NCBI GenBank assembly: GCA_965205995.1 | Contig: OZ242200.1 | Location: 2,232,001 to 2,296,000, forward strand | Length of the DNA: 64,000 nt | From: MPNO01 sp965205995 | GTDB lineage: Bacteria > Pseudomonadota > Alphaproteobacteria > MPNO01 | Direction: 5' to 3' | Shown here: one piece after another, positions 51,498-60,445 of the stretch | How the letters are laid out: every line of letters starts with the position of its first letter | How positions within the stretch are numbered: position 1 is the stretch's first letter | Translations under genes and position numbers: made by a program | Notes under the pieces: generated by a model | Seen by the model: the letters and a program-made list of their open reading frames with translations, nothing else | Databases searched by the model: none | What the model was told of the DNA's origin: nothing

Positions 51498-51616
51498 ACT
51501 ACGCTTTGAGAATCAATATTCCGATCGGGCACTATGAAGATTCGATCGACGAAGAAGAATGCTAGCGCACCAGCGAAACGGCCACAACCCGAGGCCGAGG
51601 GCGCGCCACCGGGGCG

Positions 51617-51660
51617 GGAAGATTTCTCCGCTCGCTCCGCTCGGTCGAAATGACGGGTGG
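51617..51660. repeat. Dispersed palindromic repeat, copy 2
   Basis: GGAAGATTTCTCCGCTC...GTCGAAATGACGGGTGG, matching the right half of the 42017-42135 element with an 8-base shorter middle. It contains the direct CGCTCGCTCCGCTC motif between the halves and lies just downstream of gpt on the opposite strand. Only two copies are seen in this window. Confidence 0.65.
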
Positions 51661-51662
51661 GC

Positions 51663-52145
51663 TTACCCCGGCGGGGCGGCCTGGACGATGGGCTGGACGA
51701 ACTGGAGCTCCATGTCCCAGGGGAAATAGATCCAGGTGTCCTGGCTGACCTCGGTGATGTAGGTGTCGACCATCGGCCGCCCGGCGGGCTTGGCGTAGAC
51801 GGTGGCGAAATGGGCCTTGGGCAGCATGTCGCGGACCAGCGAGGCGGTCCGCCCGGTATCGACCAGATCGTCGACGATCAGCAGCCCCGCGCCGTCCCCC
51901 TCGACCCCCTTGAGGATCTCGACCCCGCCCTGGTCCTTCCAGTCGTATGAGGTGACGCAGACGGTGTCGATCATGCGGATTTCGAGCTCGCGGGCGACGA
52001 TCGCGGTCGGCACCAGCCCGCCCCGCGTCACCGCGATCACCCCGTTCCACGGCCCCATCGAGGCGAGCCGCCAGGCGAGCGCCCTTGCGTCGCGGTGAAG
52101 CTGGTCCCAGGAGACCGGGAACCCCTTGGTGTATCTCTCCTGCAT
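51663..52145 (-). CDS. gpt: Xanthine phosphoribosyltransferase
   Basis: 160 residues. The PRPP motif LLIVDDLVDTGRTA, GVIAVTRGGLVPTAIVAREL and the C-terminal YFPWDMELQF are those of Gpt, which converts xanthine/guanine plus PRPP to XMP/GMP. GGGAGG is 3-4 bases before the ATG at 52145. Its position next to purine breakdown genes gives a salvage route in parallel with xanthine oxidation. Confidence 0.93.
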   Translation of the reverse strand: MQERYTKGFPVSWDQLHRDARALAWRLASMGPWNGVIAVTRGGLVPTAIVARELEIRMIDTVCVTSYDWKDQGGVEILKGVEGDGAGLLIVDDLVDTGRTASLVRDMLPKAHFATVYAKPAGRPMVDTYITEVSQDTWIYFPWDMELQFVQPIVQAAPPG

Positions 52146-52158
52146 CGCCCCTCCCTGC

Positions 52159-52791
52159 CTAGCCCGCGGCGGTTCGTTCGCGCGCTTCCTTCTCGCGCTC
52201 CCACTCGGCGAATTCCTCGGCCGTCAGCCCCCAGCTCGGCGGCGCCTTGAGGTATTCCGCCTCCTCCGGCGTGTCGTCGCGCCCGAGCACTGCGTTGCGG
52301 TGCGGGAAACGGCCGAAGCGGCGGATCGCGTCGTGGTGGCCGATCGCGGCGGCGAGCGAGCGCTCCTCGTTGAGCCCCTTGTAGAGCAGCAGCGCGCGCT
52401 CCTGGTCGGCGAGGCTCTCGCTGTGCTCGAAGGGGAGGTAGAAGAACACCTTGAACGCCGAACAGATCCCCTGGTCATAGCCCCGCTCCAGCGCGATGCG
52501 GGCGATCTCGCGCGCCTTGGCGTCGGAGCCGAAGGCGCGCGGCGTGCCGCGGAATATGTTGCGCGGGAACTGGTCGAGGCCGATCACGAGGGCGAGGCAC
52601 TCGGCCCGCGACTCGACGAAGCGGTCGAACGCCCCGCCGGCCGCCCGCTCGTGGATGCCGGTGTAGCGCCCGGCGATTTCCCGGTCGAACCCGGGCGTCG
52701 AGCGGAACCAGACCTGGCGCCGCTCGAACTCGGCCGTCAGGTCGGTGGTCTCGAACCAGAATGTCAGAATGTCTTCCGCGACCGGATGCAT
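52159..52791 (-). CDS. DUF924 family protein
   Basis: 210 residues. Characteristic EDILTFWFE near the N-terminus, LVIGLDQFPRNIFRGTPRAFGSDAKAREIARIALERGYD, and FFYLPFEHSESLADQERAL: the TPR-like all-helical DUF924 family. No catalytic role is known. Thirteen bases upstream of gpt on the same strand, so probably in the same transcript. The ATG at 52791 lacks a strong ribosome site (GGTCCCCC). Confidence 0.88.
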   Translation of the reverse strand: MHPVAEDILTFWFETTDLTAEFERRQVWFRSTPGFDREIAGRYTGIHERAAGGAFDRFVESRAECLALVIGLDQFPRNIFRGTPRAFGSDAKAREIARIALERGYDQGICSAFKVFFYLPFEHSESLADQERALLLYKGLNEERSLAAAIGHHDAIRRFGRFPHRNAVLGRDDTPEEAEYLKAPPSWGLTAEEFAEWEREKEARERTAAG

Positions 52792-53169
52792 GGGGGACCG
52801 CCGGGATGCTCGAAGGGCGGCGAATTTAGCATGGCGGCCGGGTCGGGGGTACAGGGGGGGCGTCGTTCTTCCCAGCCGTCATGGTCGGGCTCGGCCCGAC
52901 CATCCACGAGTTTTTCTGCGGCACCGGGACAACAACGAAACGTGGATGGTCGGCCTTCGCCGACCACGACGAAATGGGGCACCCGCGGGCGCCCCTGCCC
53001 AGGTGGCGGGCGGCGCTCGATACCTGCCTCCCGACTGGAGGAATACACCTCAGGCATTCTCGTTGATCAACTGTTGGCTGCATTGCCTCGCCCAAAATGC
53101 TGAAACGGCGTCCCAAGCGACACGAGGCCGCGCTCAACGTCCTCTTTCTGAATTGCCAAGGCACATCCC
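52792..53169. other. 378-bp intergenic region with a palindromic dispersed repeat
   Basis: No gene is supported between DUF924 and the XRE regulator; the visible open frames overlap one another on both strands and carry no motifs. The middle (52881-52953) is a palindrome-rich repeat described separately. A toxin gene for the downstream HigA-like regulator would be expected here but is not seen. Confidence 0.6.
52881..52953. repeat. Palindrome-rich intergenic repeat
   Basis: CCGACCATCCACG (52896-52908) pairs perfectly with CGTGGATGGTCGG (52941-52953), and the same half also pairs with ATGGTCGGG (52881-52889), so two alternative hairpins can form. The loop holds TTTTTCTGCGGCACC. This type of REP-like sequence is common between genes of alphaproteobacteria. 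No second copy of it is seen in the window. Confidence 0.55.
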
Positions 53170-53466
53170 ATGGAACAGGATTTTGCGGATTTCCGGGAAG
53201 CGCTGGCCGTCGAGGCGAGGCTCGCGAGCGGCGCGGAAGAACTCGTCCCCGCGCATGTCGCCCACCGCCTCATCGACGGGGAAGCGCCGCTGCGGGTCTG
53301 GCGCGAACACCGCGGCCTGTCGCAATCGGCGCTCGCCCGCGCCTCCGGCGTCAACCGGGTGCAGATCGTGGAGATCGAGGCCGGGCGCAATTCGGGATCG
53401 GTCCGCACGCTGCGCAAGCTGGCGGACGCGCTCGGGGTCGCGGCGGACGATATCGTTCCGGTTTGA
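53170..53466 (+). CDS. XRE/HTH transcriptional regulator (HigA-like)
   Basis: 98 residues. C-terminal helix-turn-helix: LRVWREHRGLSQSALARASGVNRVQIVEIEAGRNSGSVRTLRKLADALGV. An N-terminal extension (about 40 residues, FADFREALAVEARLASGAEELVPAHVAHRLIDGE) is typical of HigA-like antitoxins paired with RelE. No toxin partner is found on either side. It lies 72 bases upstream of the restriction-modification gene, so it may act as its controller; that is inference. Confidence 0.75.
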   Translation: MEQDFADFREALAVEARLASGAEELVPAHVAHRLIDGEAPLRVWREHRGLSQSALARASGVNRVQIVEIEAGRNSGSVRTLRKLADALGVAADDIVPV

Positions 53467-53538
53467 GCGGCCGGACCGGCTTTCGCTTCCCACGTGCGGC
53501 CTGTATCAGTTCATCGAACTGAAGGGGACGCAAATTCC

Positions 53539-56500
53539 ATGATCCAGCCAGATTTCGATTCGTACCTCAAATCCCTTTGCGACACGCCGCTGAGCGAGCA
53601 TACGGAACATACCGGCCGCACGGCCTTGGAGAACCTGCTGCACGCCGTCGCTGAAGGCGCGGACGGAAACATCACGGTTCAACAGGAACCCAAGAGAGTT
53701 GCCGACAAAGGAGCTCCCGATTTCAAGGTTTCTCAACCGGGCATGATCCTAGGCTACGTCGAGACGAAACCGGTCGGCGAAAATCTGGATCAAGTCCTCA
53801 AGTCCGACCAGCTCAAGAGATACAGGAGCCTTTCGGACAACATCCTCCTGACCGACTACCTCCATTTCATCTGGATCCGCAAGGATGGTGTGCAGCGCGA
53901 GTCGCTTTGCCACTCGACCGACTTGGAAGGTGGACGGTTCAGGCTACGGGAGGATCGAACGGCGGCGGTGGCCCACTTGCTTGAGGGTTTCTTCTCGTCG
54001 GCACCGGAGGGGATCGGACGTTCGCAGCAACTCGCCATCGCACTCGCAACACGCAGCAGGATGTTGCGGGACTATCTCGGGGAGGAGTTGGTCCGACAGA
54101 ATAAAAGTAAGAAGCAAGGACGCCTTTATGGGCTCTACCAGGTTTTCCGCGATCAGGTCTTTCACGAATTGACGCTCAAGGAATTCGCGGATGCCTTTGC
54201 ACAGATGCTGGCCTACGGGCTTTTCCTGGCGAAAATCAACTCCCGCGATCAATCGGTCACGTTGCAAAACGCGCGGGAATTTGTACCGAGTTCCTTCCGC
54301 CTAATCCGAGAGCTCGTAGACTTCTTGGCCGAGCTCGACAAGACTGAATATCGTCATGTGCATTGGCTGGTCGAGGAAGTCCTGTCCATCGTCAACGGCC
54401 TCGACATGGCGTCGATTCAAGAAGACCTGTCGTTCCGCGGGCGGAGAGCAATCAGCCGCAAGGTACGCGCCGCTGACGAGGAAGAGCACAGGTTGTTTGA
54501 GCGCGACCCTTTCATCTATTTCTACGAAGACTATCTCAAGGAGTACGACAAGGCTACGCGCAAGAGTCGCGGCGTCTATTACACTCCGCCACCAGTCGTA
54601 AATTTCATCGTTCGCGCAATCGACAAGATCCTTAAGGACAGTTTCGGCATCAAGGACGGACTCGGCAACCATAGGAAGGTAACGGTGCTGGATTTCGCCT
54701 GTGGCACTGGCACTTTTCTGCTCGAAGTCTTTGAGCGCGTTTTCGAACAGTTCGGTGGAGCTGACTCTGGTCATGCCGATCTGATCGTGCGCGAGCATCT
54801 ACTGAGGAATATTTACGGCTTCGAGTACCTCATCGCGCCCTACACAATCGCACACCTGAAACTCTCCCAGTACCTCAAGGACAAAGGGCACGTACTTTCA
54901 GGCGACGACCGATTGAAAATCTTCTTGACCAACACCCTTGAGCCGATCGAGCCGCAACGGAATCTGTTGCTACCAGCGGTCAGCGGCGAGGTCAAGGCGG
55001 CGCAACTCGTCAAGGATCAGCCGATCCTCGTGATCACGGGAAATCCACCCTACTCCGGACACTCGAAGAATAAAGGGAAATGGATCAAGCAGCAGATCGA
55101 TGGGTACAAAATCACTATAGAGGAAGATGATTCGGGCGCCGAAACGGAAAAACCGCTTGGTGAACGTAACCCAAAATGGCTCAACGACGACTATGTAAAG
55201 TTCATTAGATTTGCTCAATTGAAGATGGACAAGGTTGAAGAAGGAATCGTTGGAATCATTACCAATCACTCTTGGCTGGACAACCCCACATTCCGGGGGA
55301 TGCGACAATCTATTACTCGGACCTTCGATCAGATATATATCCTTGATCTACACGGTAGTACAAAACCTCGAGAAATTGCGCCGGATCACATGAAGAACGA
55401 AAACGTATTCGACATTACAAAAGGCGTATGTATTTCACTGTTCGTCAAGAATTCCAATCTATCTAAAGGCATTTGGTATTCGGAAGTTTGGGGTTCCAGG
55501 CTTGCAAAATATCAATTTGTCGCAAATTACGATTTTCACGATATAGCTTGGCAGGAGGTCGAATGTGTTCCACCGTATTTCTTTTTTCGTCCGATTGACT
55601 GGTCTGTTTGGGATGAATACGAGTCAGGGTGGCCAATCGCCGACAGTCTCAACCCTTCTAATAAAAAGACTCAATTGTTTGACATTTATGTCTTAGGGTT
55701 TCAATCGCATCGTGACCATTTCGCTATATCATTTGAACCTACAGTCATGGAAAGTCGAGCACGAGAGATGCTTGATTTCCACCTGTCCGATGAAGAATTC
55801 CTAGCGAAATACAGGGTAAAAAATAATAGAGATTGGAATATTTTCGAAGCCCGTAATTCGATTCGTGAGAATAAGAGGTGGATCGACAAGATTATTCGAT
55901 GTGCGTACAGGCCATTTGATAACCCCTACTGCTATTTTGGATATGAATTTATGGACTATCCTCGACGTGATCTCTTGGACAATGTTGCCAATCAGGAAAA
56001 CGTCGCTCTAGTCGTTCCTCGACAAATTGGTTCGGCACACTGGCGCCATGTTTTTGTTGCAGAGGGGCCGGCCAATGACTGCCTAGTTTCGGATCAAACT
56101 AGGGAAGCCTGTTATGTATTTCCAATTTGGCGCTATGGGGTCGATGGCCTTAGGCACGACAATCTATCTTCGAAATTTCTTCAATCTTTAGAAGATTTAT
56201 ACGACAGATATTATTCTTCGGAAGAAGTATTGGGCTACATATATTCTGTGCTGTTTTCACCTACATACCGAACACGGTACGCAGAGTATCTGCGCATTGA
56301 CTTCCCGCGTATCCCATTGCCTGAGAATGCCGGAGACTTCGAGAATCTCTCGAGTCTTGGTTGGGCGCTGGTCAAAGCGCATTTGCTTGAAGGCGTTTTG
56401 CGCCGTGGTCTGGCGGATTACCACGGACGCGGCGACCATAAGATTGAAGGTGTCCGCTACTCGGCGGATGAGAACGCGATCCACATCAACAAGACGCAGC

Positions 56501-56736
56501 ACTTCAAACCTGTGCCCAAAGCCGTCTGGGAGTTCCACATTGGCGGCTACCAGGTACTCGACAAGTATCTGAAATCCCGCAAGGGCCGGACGCTCACGCT
56601 GGACGAGATCGGTCATGTGGACGAGATCGGTCATGTCGCCAGGGTGGCCGACAGCCTTGCGTTCACCATCGACCAGATGGCCGCCATCGACATTGCCTAC
56701 AAAGCGGCGTTCGAAACTGGGGATAGATCCGACTAA
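53539..56736 (+). CDS. Single-chain restriction-modification enzyme (type IIG/ISP-like N6-adenine methylase with nuclease)
   Basis: 1065 residues. The N-terminal 150 residues have a PD-(D/E)xK-type nuclease look (DFKVSQPGMILGYVETKPVGENL). SRGVYYTPPPVVNFIVRAIDKIL leads into the methylase: motif I VLDFACGTGTFLLEVF and motif IV ITGNPPYSGH. The long C-terminal part (from about residue 600) is a specificity-like region and is notably AT-rich, unlike the flanks. A tandem DEIGHVDEIGHV copy lies near residue 1035. No separate S or R subunits follow, so one polypeptide may do all. The low GC suggests recent acquisition. Confidence 0.85.
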   Translation: MIQPDFDSYLKSLCDTPLSEHTEHTGRTALENLLHAVAEGADGNITVQQEPKRVADKGAPDFKVSQPGMILGYVETKPVGENLDQVLKSDQLKRYRSLSDNILLTDYLHFIWIRKDGVQRESLCHSTDLEGGRFRLREDRTAAVAHLLEGFFSSAPEGIGRSQQLAIALATRSRMLRDYLGEELVRQNKSKKQGRLYGLYQVFRDQVFHELTLKEFADAFAQMLAYGLFLAKINSRDQSVTLQNAREFVPSSFRLIRELVDFLAELDKTEYRHVHWLVEEVLSIVNGLDMASIQEDLSFRGRRAISRKVRAADEEEHRLFERDPFIYFYEDYLKEYDKATRKSRGVYYTPPPVVNFIVRAIDKILKDSFGIKDGLGNHRKVTVLDFACGTGTFLLEVFERVFEQFGGADSGHADLIVREHLLRNIYGFEYLIAPYTIAHLKLSQYLKDKGHVLSGDDRLKIFLTNTLEPIEPQRNLLLPAVSGEVKAAQLVKDQPILVITGNPPYSGHSKNKGKWIKQQIDGYKITIEEDDSGAETEKPLGERNPKWLNDDYVKFIRFAQLKMDKVEEGIVGIITNHSWLDNPTFRGMRQSITRTFDQIYILDLHGSTKPREIAPDHMKNENVFDITKGVCISLFVKNSNLSKGIWYSEVWGSRLAKYQFVANYDFHDIAWQEVECVPPYFFFRPIDWSVWDEYESGWPIADSLNPSNKKTQLFDIYVLGFQSHRDHFAISFEPTVMESRAREMLDFHLSDEEFLAKYRVKNNRDWNIFEARNSIRENKRWIDKIIRCAYRPFDNPYCYFGYEFMDYPRRDLLDNVANQENVALVVPRQIGSAHWRHVFVAEGPANDCLVSDQTREACYVFPIWRYGVDGLRHDNLSSKFLQSLEDLYDRYYSSEEVLGYIYSVLFSPTYRTRYAEYLRIDFPRIPLPENAGDFENLSSLGWALVKAHLLEGVLRRGLADYHGRGDHKIEGVRYSADENAIHINKTQHFKPVPKAVWEFHIGGYQVLDKYLKSRKGRTLTLDEIGHVDEIGHVARVADSLAFTIDQMAAIDIAYKAAFETGDRSD

Positions 56737-56805
56737 CCTCTGGTGTGAGTCGGCATCAATATGTATGGTGGGCTTCGGGTTCTGCTACCAGATGTGGGGT
56801 TCTGA

Positions 56806-57090
56806 GTGGCAATGGAGCGAAGCGACACGTCAGTCATCCGCGAACAGGGGGATCTGTTCGGCGCGATACCCGGGCCGGCCTACCGGCCCGATCCGGAGCG
56901 GGTACGCCGCCGCATAGACCGTATCCTGGCGGAACTCCGGGCGGAGGTGTCGGCCGGATCTTGGGAATACGGGCGCGCTTCGTTTTTCCGGATGGTGTTC
57001 CCGAAGCTGACATGCTGGCTGCCGGAGGACGAGGCGGCGCGGCTGGACTCGGAATTCGAAGCGGAGATGGCGCGTCTCGAAGCCGCCTGA
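56806..57090 (+). CDS. Small conserved hypothetical protein
   Basis: 94 residues, GTG at 56806 (or ATG at 56812). Helical throughout: YRPDPERVRRRIDRILAELRAEVSAGSWEYGRASFFRMVFPKLTCWLPEDEAARLDSEFEAEMARLEAA. No membrane segment or cysteine pair. Sits 69 bases after the restriction-modification gene and could be part of that island or a normal chromosomal gene; the GC-rich codon use favours the latter. Function unknown. Confidence 0.6.
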   Translation: MAMERSDTSVIREQGDLFGAIPGPAYRPDPERVRRRIDRILAELRAEVSAGSWEYGRASFFRMVFPKLTCWLPEDEAARLDSEFEAEMARLEAA

Positions 57091-57183
57091 GAGCTCCGCC
57101 GCACCCCCTCCCCCGCATTGACAGCGCCGCCTCCCCGCCTAAATTCCCCCGTACCCGCACACCCCGAAAGAGGACCCAGCACG

Positions 57184-57933
57184 ATGGCACTCGAGATCGC
57201 GCGCCCCGAACAGGCGACCGGCGCGTACAAGGACCTTCTGATCCGCCTGATGACCCGCCAGATCTATGCCGAGACGGCGACCGCCGAGGTGTTCGGGAAG
57301 GCGATCTCGGTCGCCCCCAACTGGAAGGAAAAGGCGCTCGCGGCCGAGTTCGCCGCCGAGGAGGCGCGCCACAGCCAGGGGCTCTACGATTTGCTGCTCG
57401 ACCTCGGCGAGGACCCCGAGACGATCATCGCCGGGCGCCCCGACGCCGCCGATTTCTGGCAGCTCGACCTCGACAACTGGCTCCATATCGCGGTGTTCAA
57501 CTTCACCGTCGACCGCGCCGGCAGCCACCAGATCATGGAATACCGCCAGTCGTCCTACACCCCCTGGGCGGACAGCCAGGAGGAGGTGCTGGCCGACGAG
57601 GAGGACCATTACGACAACGGCGTCGAGAACCTCAAGCAAGTCGCCAGGAACCCGGCGCAGCTCGCCGAGTTCCAGGCGATCTTCGACGGCGTCCTGCCCA
57701 ACTGCATAAAGCGCGCCTTCGGCCGGCTGACCGGGGCGGACAACGATTTCTGCCTGGAGCACGGGCTCAAGCGCAACACCACCGAGGCGATCGTCAACCG
57801 CTATCTGACCGAGATGCGCGGCCACATGGAGGGCACCGGGCTGGTGTTCCCGCCGCTCGCCGCGTTCGACGCGATCGACTGCGAACTCGCCCCGTCGTCG
57901 CGCGGGATTCTGGAGTCGCTGCAGGCGGGTTAG
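57184..57933 (+). CDS. PaaA/PaaC-like diiron protein (phenylacetate-CoA oxygenase superfamily)
   Basis: 249 residues from the ATG at 57184 (GAGGA 9 bases upstream). Ferritin-like helices with two ExxH iron motifs: LAAEFAAEEARHSQGLYD (about residue 60) and LADEEDHYDNGVENLK (about residue 140). The Ser/Asp/Leu-rich RAGSHQIMEYRQSSY also fits. It lacks the other Paa subunits around it, so it is a stand-alone relative rather than part of a PaaABCDE complex. Oxygenation of an unknown compound is plausible. Confidence 0.7.
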   Translation: MALEIARPEQATGAYKDLLIRLMTRQIYAETATAEVFGKAISVAPNWKEKALAAEFAAEEARHSQGLYDLLLDLGEDPETIIAGRPDAADFWQLDLDNWLHIAVFNFTVDRAGSHQIMEYRQSSYTPWADSQEEVLADEEDHYDNGVENLKQVARNPAQLAEFQAIFDGVLPNCIKRAFGRLTGADNDFCLEHGLKRNTTEAIVNRYLTEMRGHMEGTGLVFPPLAAFDAIDCELAPSSRGILESLQAG

Positions 57934-57943
57934 GGCGCCGCCC

Positions 57944-58750
57944 TCACCCCGCCAGGAACCCGCGCACAATCTCCAGCGTCGCCGCGCCTTGTTCGAGCTG
58001 CGGGATGTGGCCGCACTCGGCCACGATCTCGACCCGGCTGCCGGCGATGCGGTCGGCGAACTCCGCGGCGTAGGCGGACGGGATCAGCGCGTCGTCCTCG
58101 CCCCAGACGATCAGCGTCGGCGCACGGACCCGGTGCAGCCGCTTGGCGAGCCCGCGGTCGGGGATCGGCCAGACGAACTTGCCGGTGCAGCCGAGCGCCC
58201 AGATCAGCCCGGCGGTGGCGGCCAGCGCCTCGCCGGGGTCGTCCGGAGGGGTGAACATCGCCTGCGCCGCCGCGCAGCCGGGGTCCTTGAACAGCAGCGC
58301 CGGCAGCGCCTCGGGCGGCGTCATGATCCAGTTGGCGATCGGCCATTCCTCGCGCCACAGGCCGATCGGCGCGAGCAGCGCGAGCCTCGCGAACAAATCC
58401 GGATCGTGCGCGGCGAGCTCGGCGGCCATCATGCCGCCGAAGGACTGGCCGATCGCCACCACCGGGCCCTCCAGCTCAAGCGCGCGGATCGCCTCGTCGT
58501 AGATCAGCACCAGGTCCCACAGATCGTCCACCAGGTGGATCGCCTCGGAATCGCCCTCGCCGGTCCCCGGATGCTCGGGCGCGAAGATTGTGTAGTCCGC
58601 GCTCAGCGCCTCCAGGAAGGGATCGAAATGGAGCCCCGCGGCGGGGTGGAGATAGACCAGCGGCGGGCCCGCGCCGGCGATCTTGAAGCGGATCGCGAGC
58701 CTGCCGCCCCACACCGCGACGTCGCGCTGGTCCAGCGCAACCCCGGCCAT
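57944..58750 (-). CDS. Alpha/beta hydrolase
   Basis: 268 residues from the ATG at 58750, overlapping the upstream stop by one base. PPLVYLHPAAGLHFDPF is the oxyanion strand, IGQSFGGMMAAEL the nucleophile elbow with serine, WGEDDALIPS the acid and ECGHIPQLEQG the histidine. It is paired with the flavin-dependent monooxygenase gene upstream in a two-gene operon, where it would cleave the oxygenated product (for instance an ester). Convergent with the diiron gene (10-base gap). Confidence 0.8.
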   Translation of the reverse strand: MAGVALDQRDVAVWGGRLAIRFKIAGAGPPLVYLHPAAGLHFDPFLEALSADYTIFAPEHPGTGEGDSEAIHLVDDLWDLVLIYDEAIRALELEGPVVAIGQSFGGMMAAELAAHDPDLFARLALLAPIGLWREEWPIANWIMTPPEALPALLFKDPGCAAAQAMFTPPDDPGEALAATAGLIWALGCTGKFVWPIPDRGLAKRLHRVRAPTLIVWGEDDALIPSAYAAEFADRIAGSRVEIVAECGHIPQLEQGAATLEIVRGFLAG

Positions 58751-60018
58751 CACGCGGCCCCGCGCATCTCGCCCAGCTTCGCCCCCGCCGATTGGGGGCT
58801 GCCGCCGAGGCGTTCGGGCCACCAGTGATGCGGCCAGTCATTGCCGATTTCCGCCGCGCGCAGCCTCGGCAGCACGCTTTCCGCAAAGCGGGCGACGTTG
58901 TCGGCGACGAGGTCGCGCGGCATCGATCCCATCTTCAGCATCGTCACCAGATTGCCGACGCCGTAGGAGCGGGCGATCTCGATCAGCTGGGCGGCCACCG
59001 TCTCCGGCGAGCCGACGATGGCCGCGCCGACCTCCAGGATCCTGGCGGCGCTGGCGTGGCGCATCTCGTGCGCGAAGCCGAAATCGCCGGCCTGGTCCTC
59101 CAGCAGGAAGCGGATGCCGGGCAGCGAGATGCCGCCCGGTATGGCGAGCTTGCCGATACTGGTCGCGCCCGGCCCCTTGTTGAAGAAGTATTCGAGATGC
59201 GGGCCGTAGACGCGCTCGGCCGCCTCGTCGGTCTCGCCGACGCAGACCGAGGCCATGAACGCCATGCGGTTGGGGTTGGCGGGCATCTCCAGCGACTCGG
59301 CGACGTCCCGGAAGCGGGCGAACACGCGGCCCGCGGTGAGCTTGCTGCCGAACCAGCCGAAATAGTTGAAGCCGAAATTGTTTTCGAGCGCCATCCGCAT
59401 GGTCGCCGGGTTGCCGACGCCGGTGACCCAGACCGGCAGCGGTTGCTGCAGCGGCCGCGGCCAGATATTGACCGAGGGGAGCTGCGAGAATTTCCCGTTC
59501 CAGGCGAACGGCTCGACCTCCCGCCAGGCGCGCAGGATGAGCCGCAGATTCTCCTCGTAGCGGTGGCGCATCTCGATCGGCGGCACGCCGTTATTGAGCG
59601 CCGCGTCGAACATCAGCCCGACCGGGAAGCCGGCCATCAGCCTGCCGCCCGAGATGCAGTCGATCATCGCGTATTCCTCGGCGACGCGGACCGGCTCGCG
59701 CGCCTTGCCGAGCGACCGGCCGACCGGGAAGACCGCGACGTCGAGCCCCTCGGTCTCGGTGGCGTAGCCGATGGCAGCCCCGATCAGGCTCGGATTGGCG
59801 GTCATGTCGTAGGTGGTCTGGGCGTGCTCGGTGAAGGCGACGCCGTCGAAGCCGAGCCGGGCCGCCTGCATGATGTAGTCGAGATAGTCGCGGAACGCGG
59901 CCCGAATTTCCGCCGGCTCGGCGAGCGAGTACGGCGTGGTCACCGTGCCCTCGTGCCGGTCCTCGAAATCCGCCGGGAATGTCCGGTACTGGTTCTGCGC
60001 GAACGCCACGATCTTCAT
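58750..60018 (-). CDS. LLM-class flavin-dependent monooxygenase (bacterial luciferase-like)
   Basis: 422 residues. The TIM-barrel start MKIVAFAQNQYRTFP, LGFDGVAFTEHAQTTYDMTANPSLIGAAIGYATE, LPVWVTGVGNPATMRMALENNFGFNYF and VGSPETVAAQLIEIARSYG are LLM hallmarks. Such two-component monooxygenases use FMNH2/F420 and O2; the usual role is Baeyer-Villiger or C-S bond chemistry. GGGAGG precedes the ATG at 60018. It probably works with the coupled hydrolase. Confidence 0.88.
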   Translation of the reverse strand: MKIVAFAQNQYRTFPADFEDRHEGTVTTPYSLAEPAEIRAAFRDYLDYIMQAARLGFDGVAFTEHAQTTYDMTANPSLIGAAIGYATETEGLDVAVFPVGRSLGKAREPVRVAEEYAMIDCISGGRLMAGFPVGLMFDAALNNGVPPIEMRHRYEENLRLILRAWREVEPFAWNGKFSQLPSVNIWPRPLQQPLPVWVTGVGNPATMRMALENNFGFNYFGWFGSKLTAGRVFARFRDVAESLEMPANPNRMAFMASVCVGETDEAAERVYGPHLEYFFNKGPGATSIGKLAIPGGISLPGIRFLLEDQAGDFGFAHEMRHASAARILEVGAAIVGSPETVAAQLIEIARSYGVGNLVTMLKMGSMPRDLVADNVARFAESVLPRLRAAEIGNDWPHHWWPERLGGSPQSAGAKLGEMRGAA

Positions 60019-60122
60019 GGCTCCCTCCCTTGGCGGCCGATGCGGACAGCACCGGAAAAATCGTAAGCCGCAAGCGGGGGCGAGTCCATCGGAGAGCCAG
60101 GGAGGGGCGGCTCGCGCTTGCG

Positions 60123-60236
60123 GCGGGACGGCGTCCCGCGGCGGCGGTGCGTCCCTCGATACGGCCCTGCGGGCCTACTCGGGATGAGGCCTCGATACGC
60201 CCCGGATCAAGTCCGGGGCAACTCGGGATGAGGGGG
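60123..60236. repeat. Tandem intergenic repeat units and hairpin upstream of the IS element
   Basis: A perfect hairpin (GCGGGAC/GTCCCGC, 60123-60139) is followed by two related units: CTCGATACG...ACTCGGGATGAGG at 60155-60189 and CTCGATACG...ACTCGGGATGAGG at 60191-60233. The second holds CCCCGGATCAAGTCCGGGG, an almost perfect palindrome. Pieces of the same repeat (CACCCTGAGTAGCCCCGGACT, ATCCGGGGCGTATTGAAGG) flank the IS at 60262-60289 and 62791-62815, so the IS inserted into a copy. Confidence 0.6.
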
Positions 60237-60445
60237 ATTCCTGGCCACCCAAAACCCATCCCTCACCCTGAGTAGCCCCGGACTCGATCGGCAACGTTAC
60301 ACTTGCCGTATCACAAACAATAACCACAAAACTTAACCCATTGATATAACAATATAAAATGCCATGATAAGCAGCGGTTGCGCTTTTCGCCATTTTCGAC
60401 ATATATTGGCGCCAGCGAGAACACTGATCAGAGGCCAATCATATC

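Noticed and set aside
52792..53169. Toxin partner gene upstream of the HigA-like regulator
   Set aside because: Short frames there have no RelE-type motif and overlap a palindromic repeat.
60155..60236. CRISPR-like tandem units
   Set aside because: Only two imperfect units without uniform spacers; consistent with a dispersed intergenic repeat, not an array.
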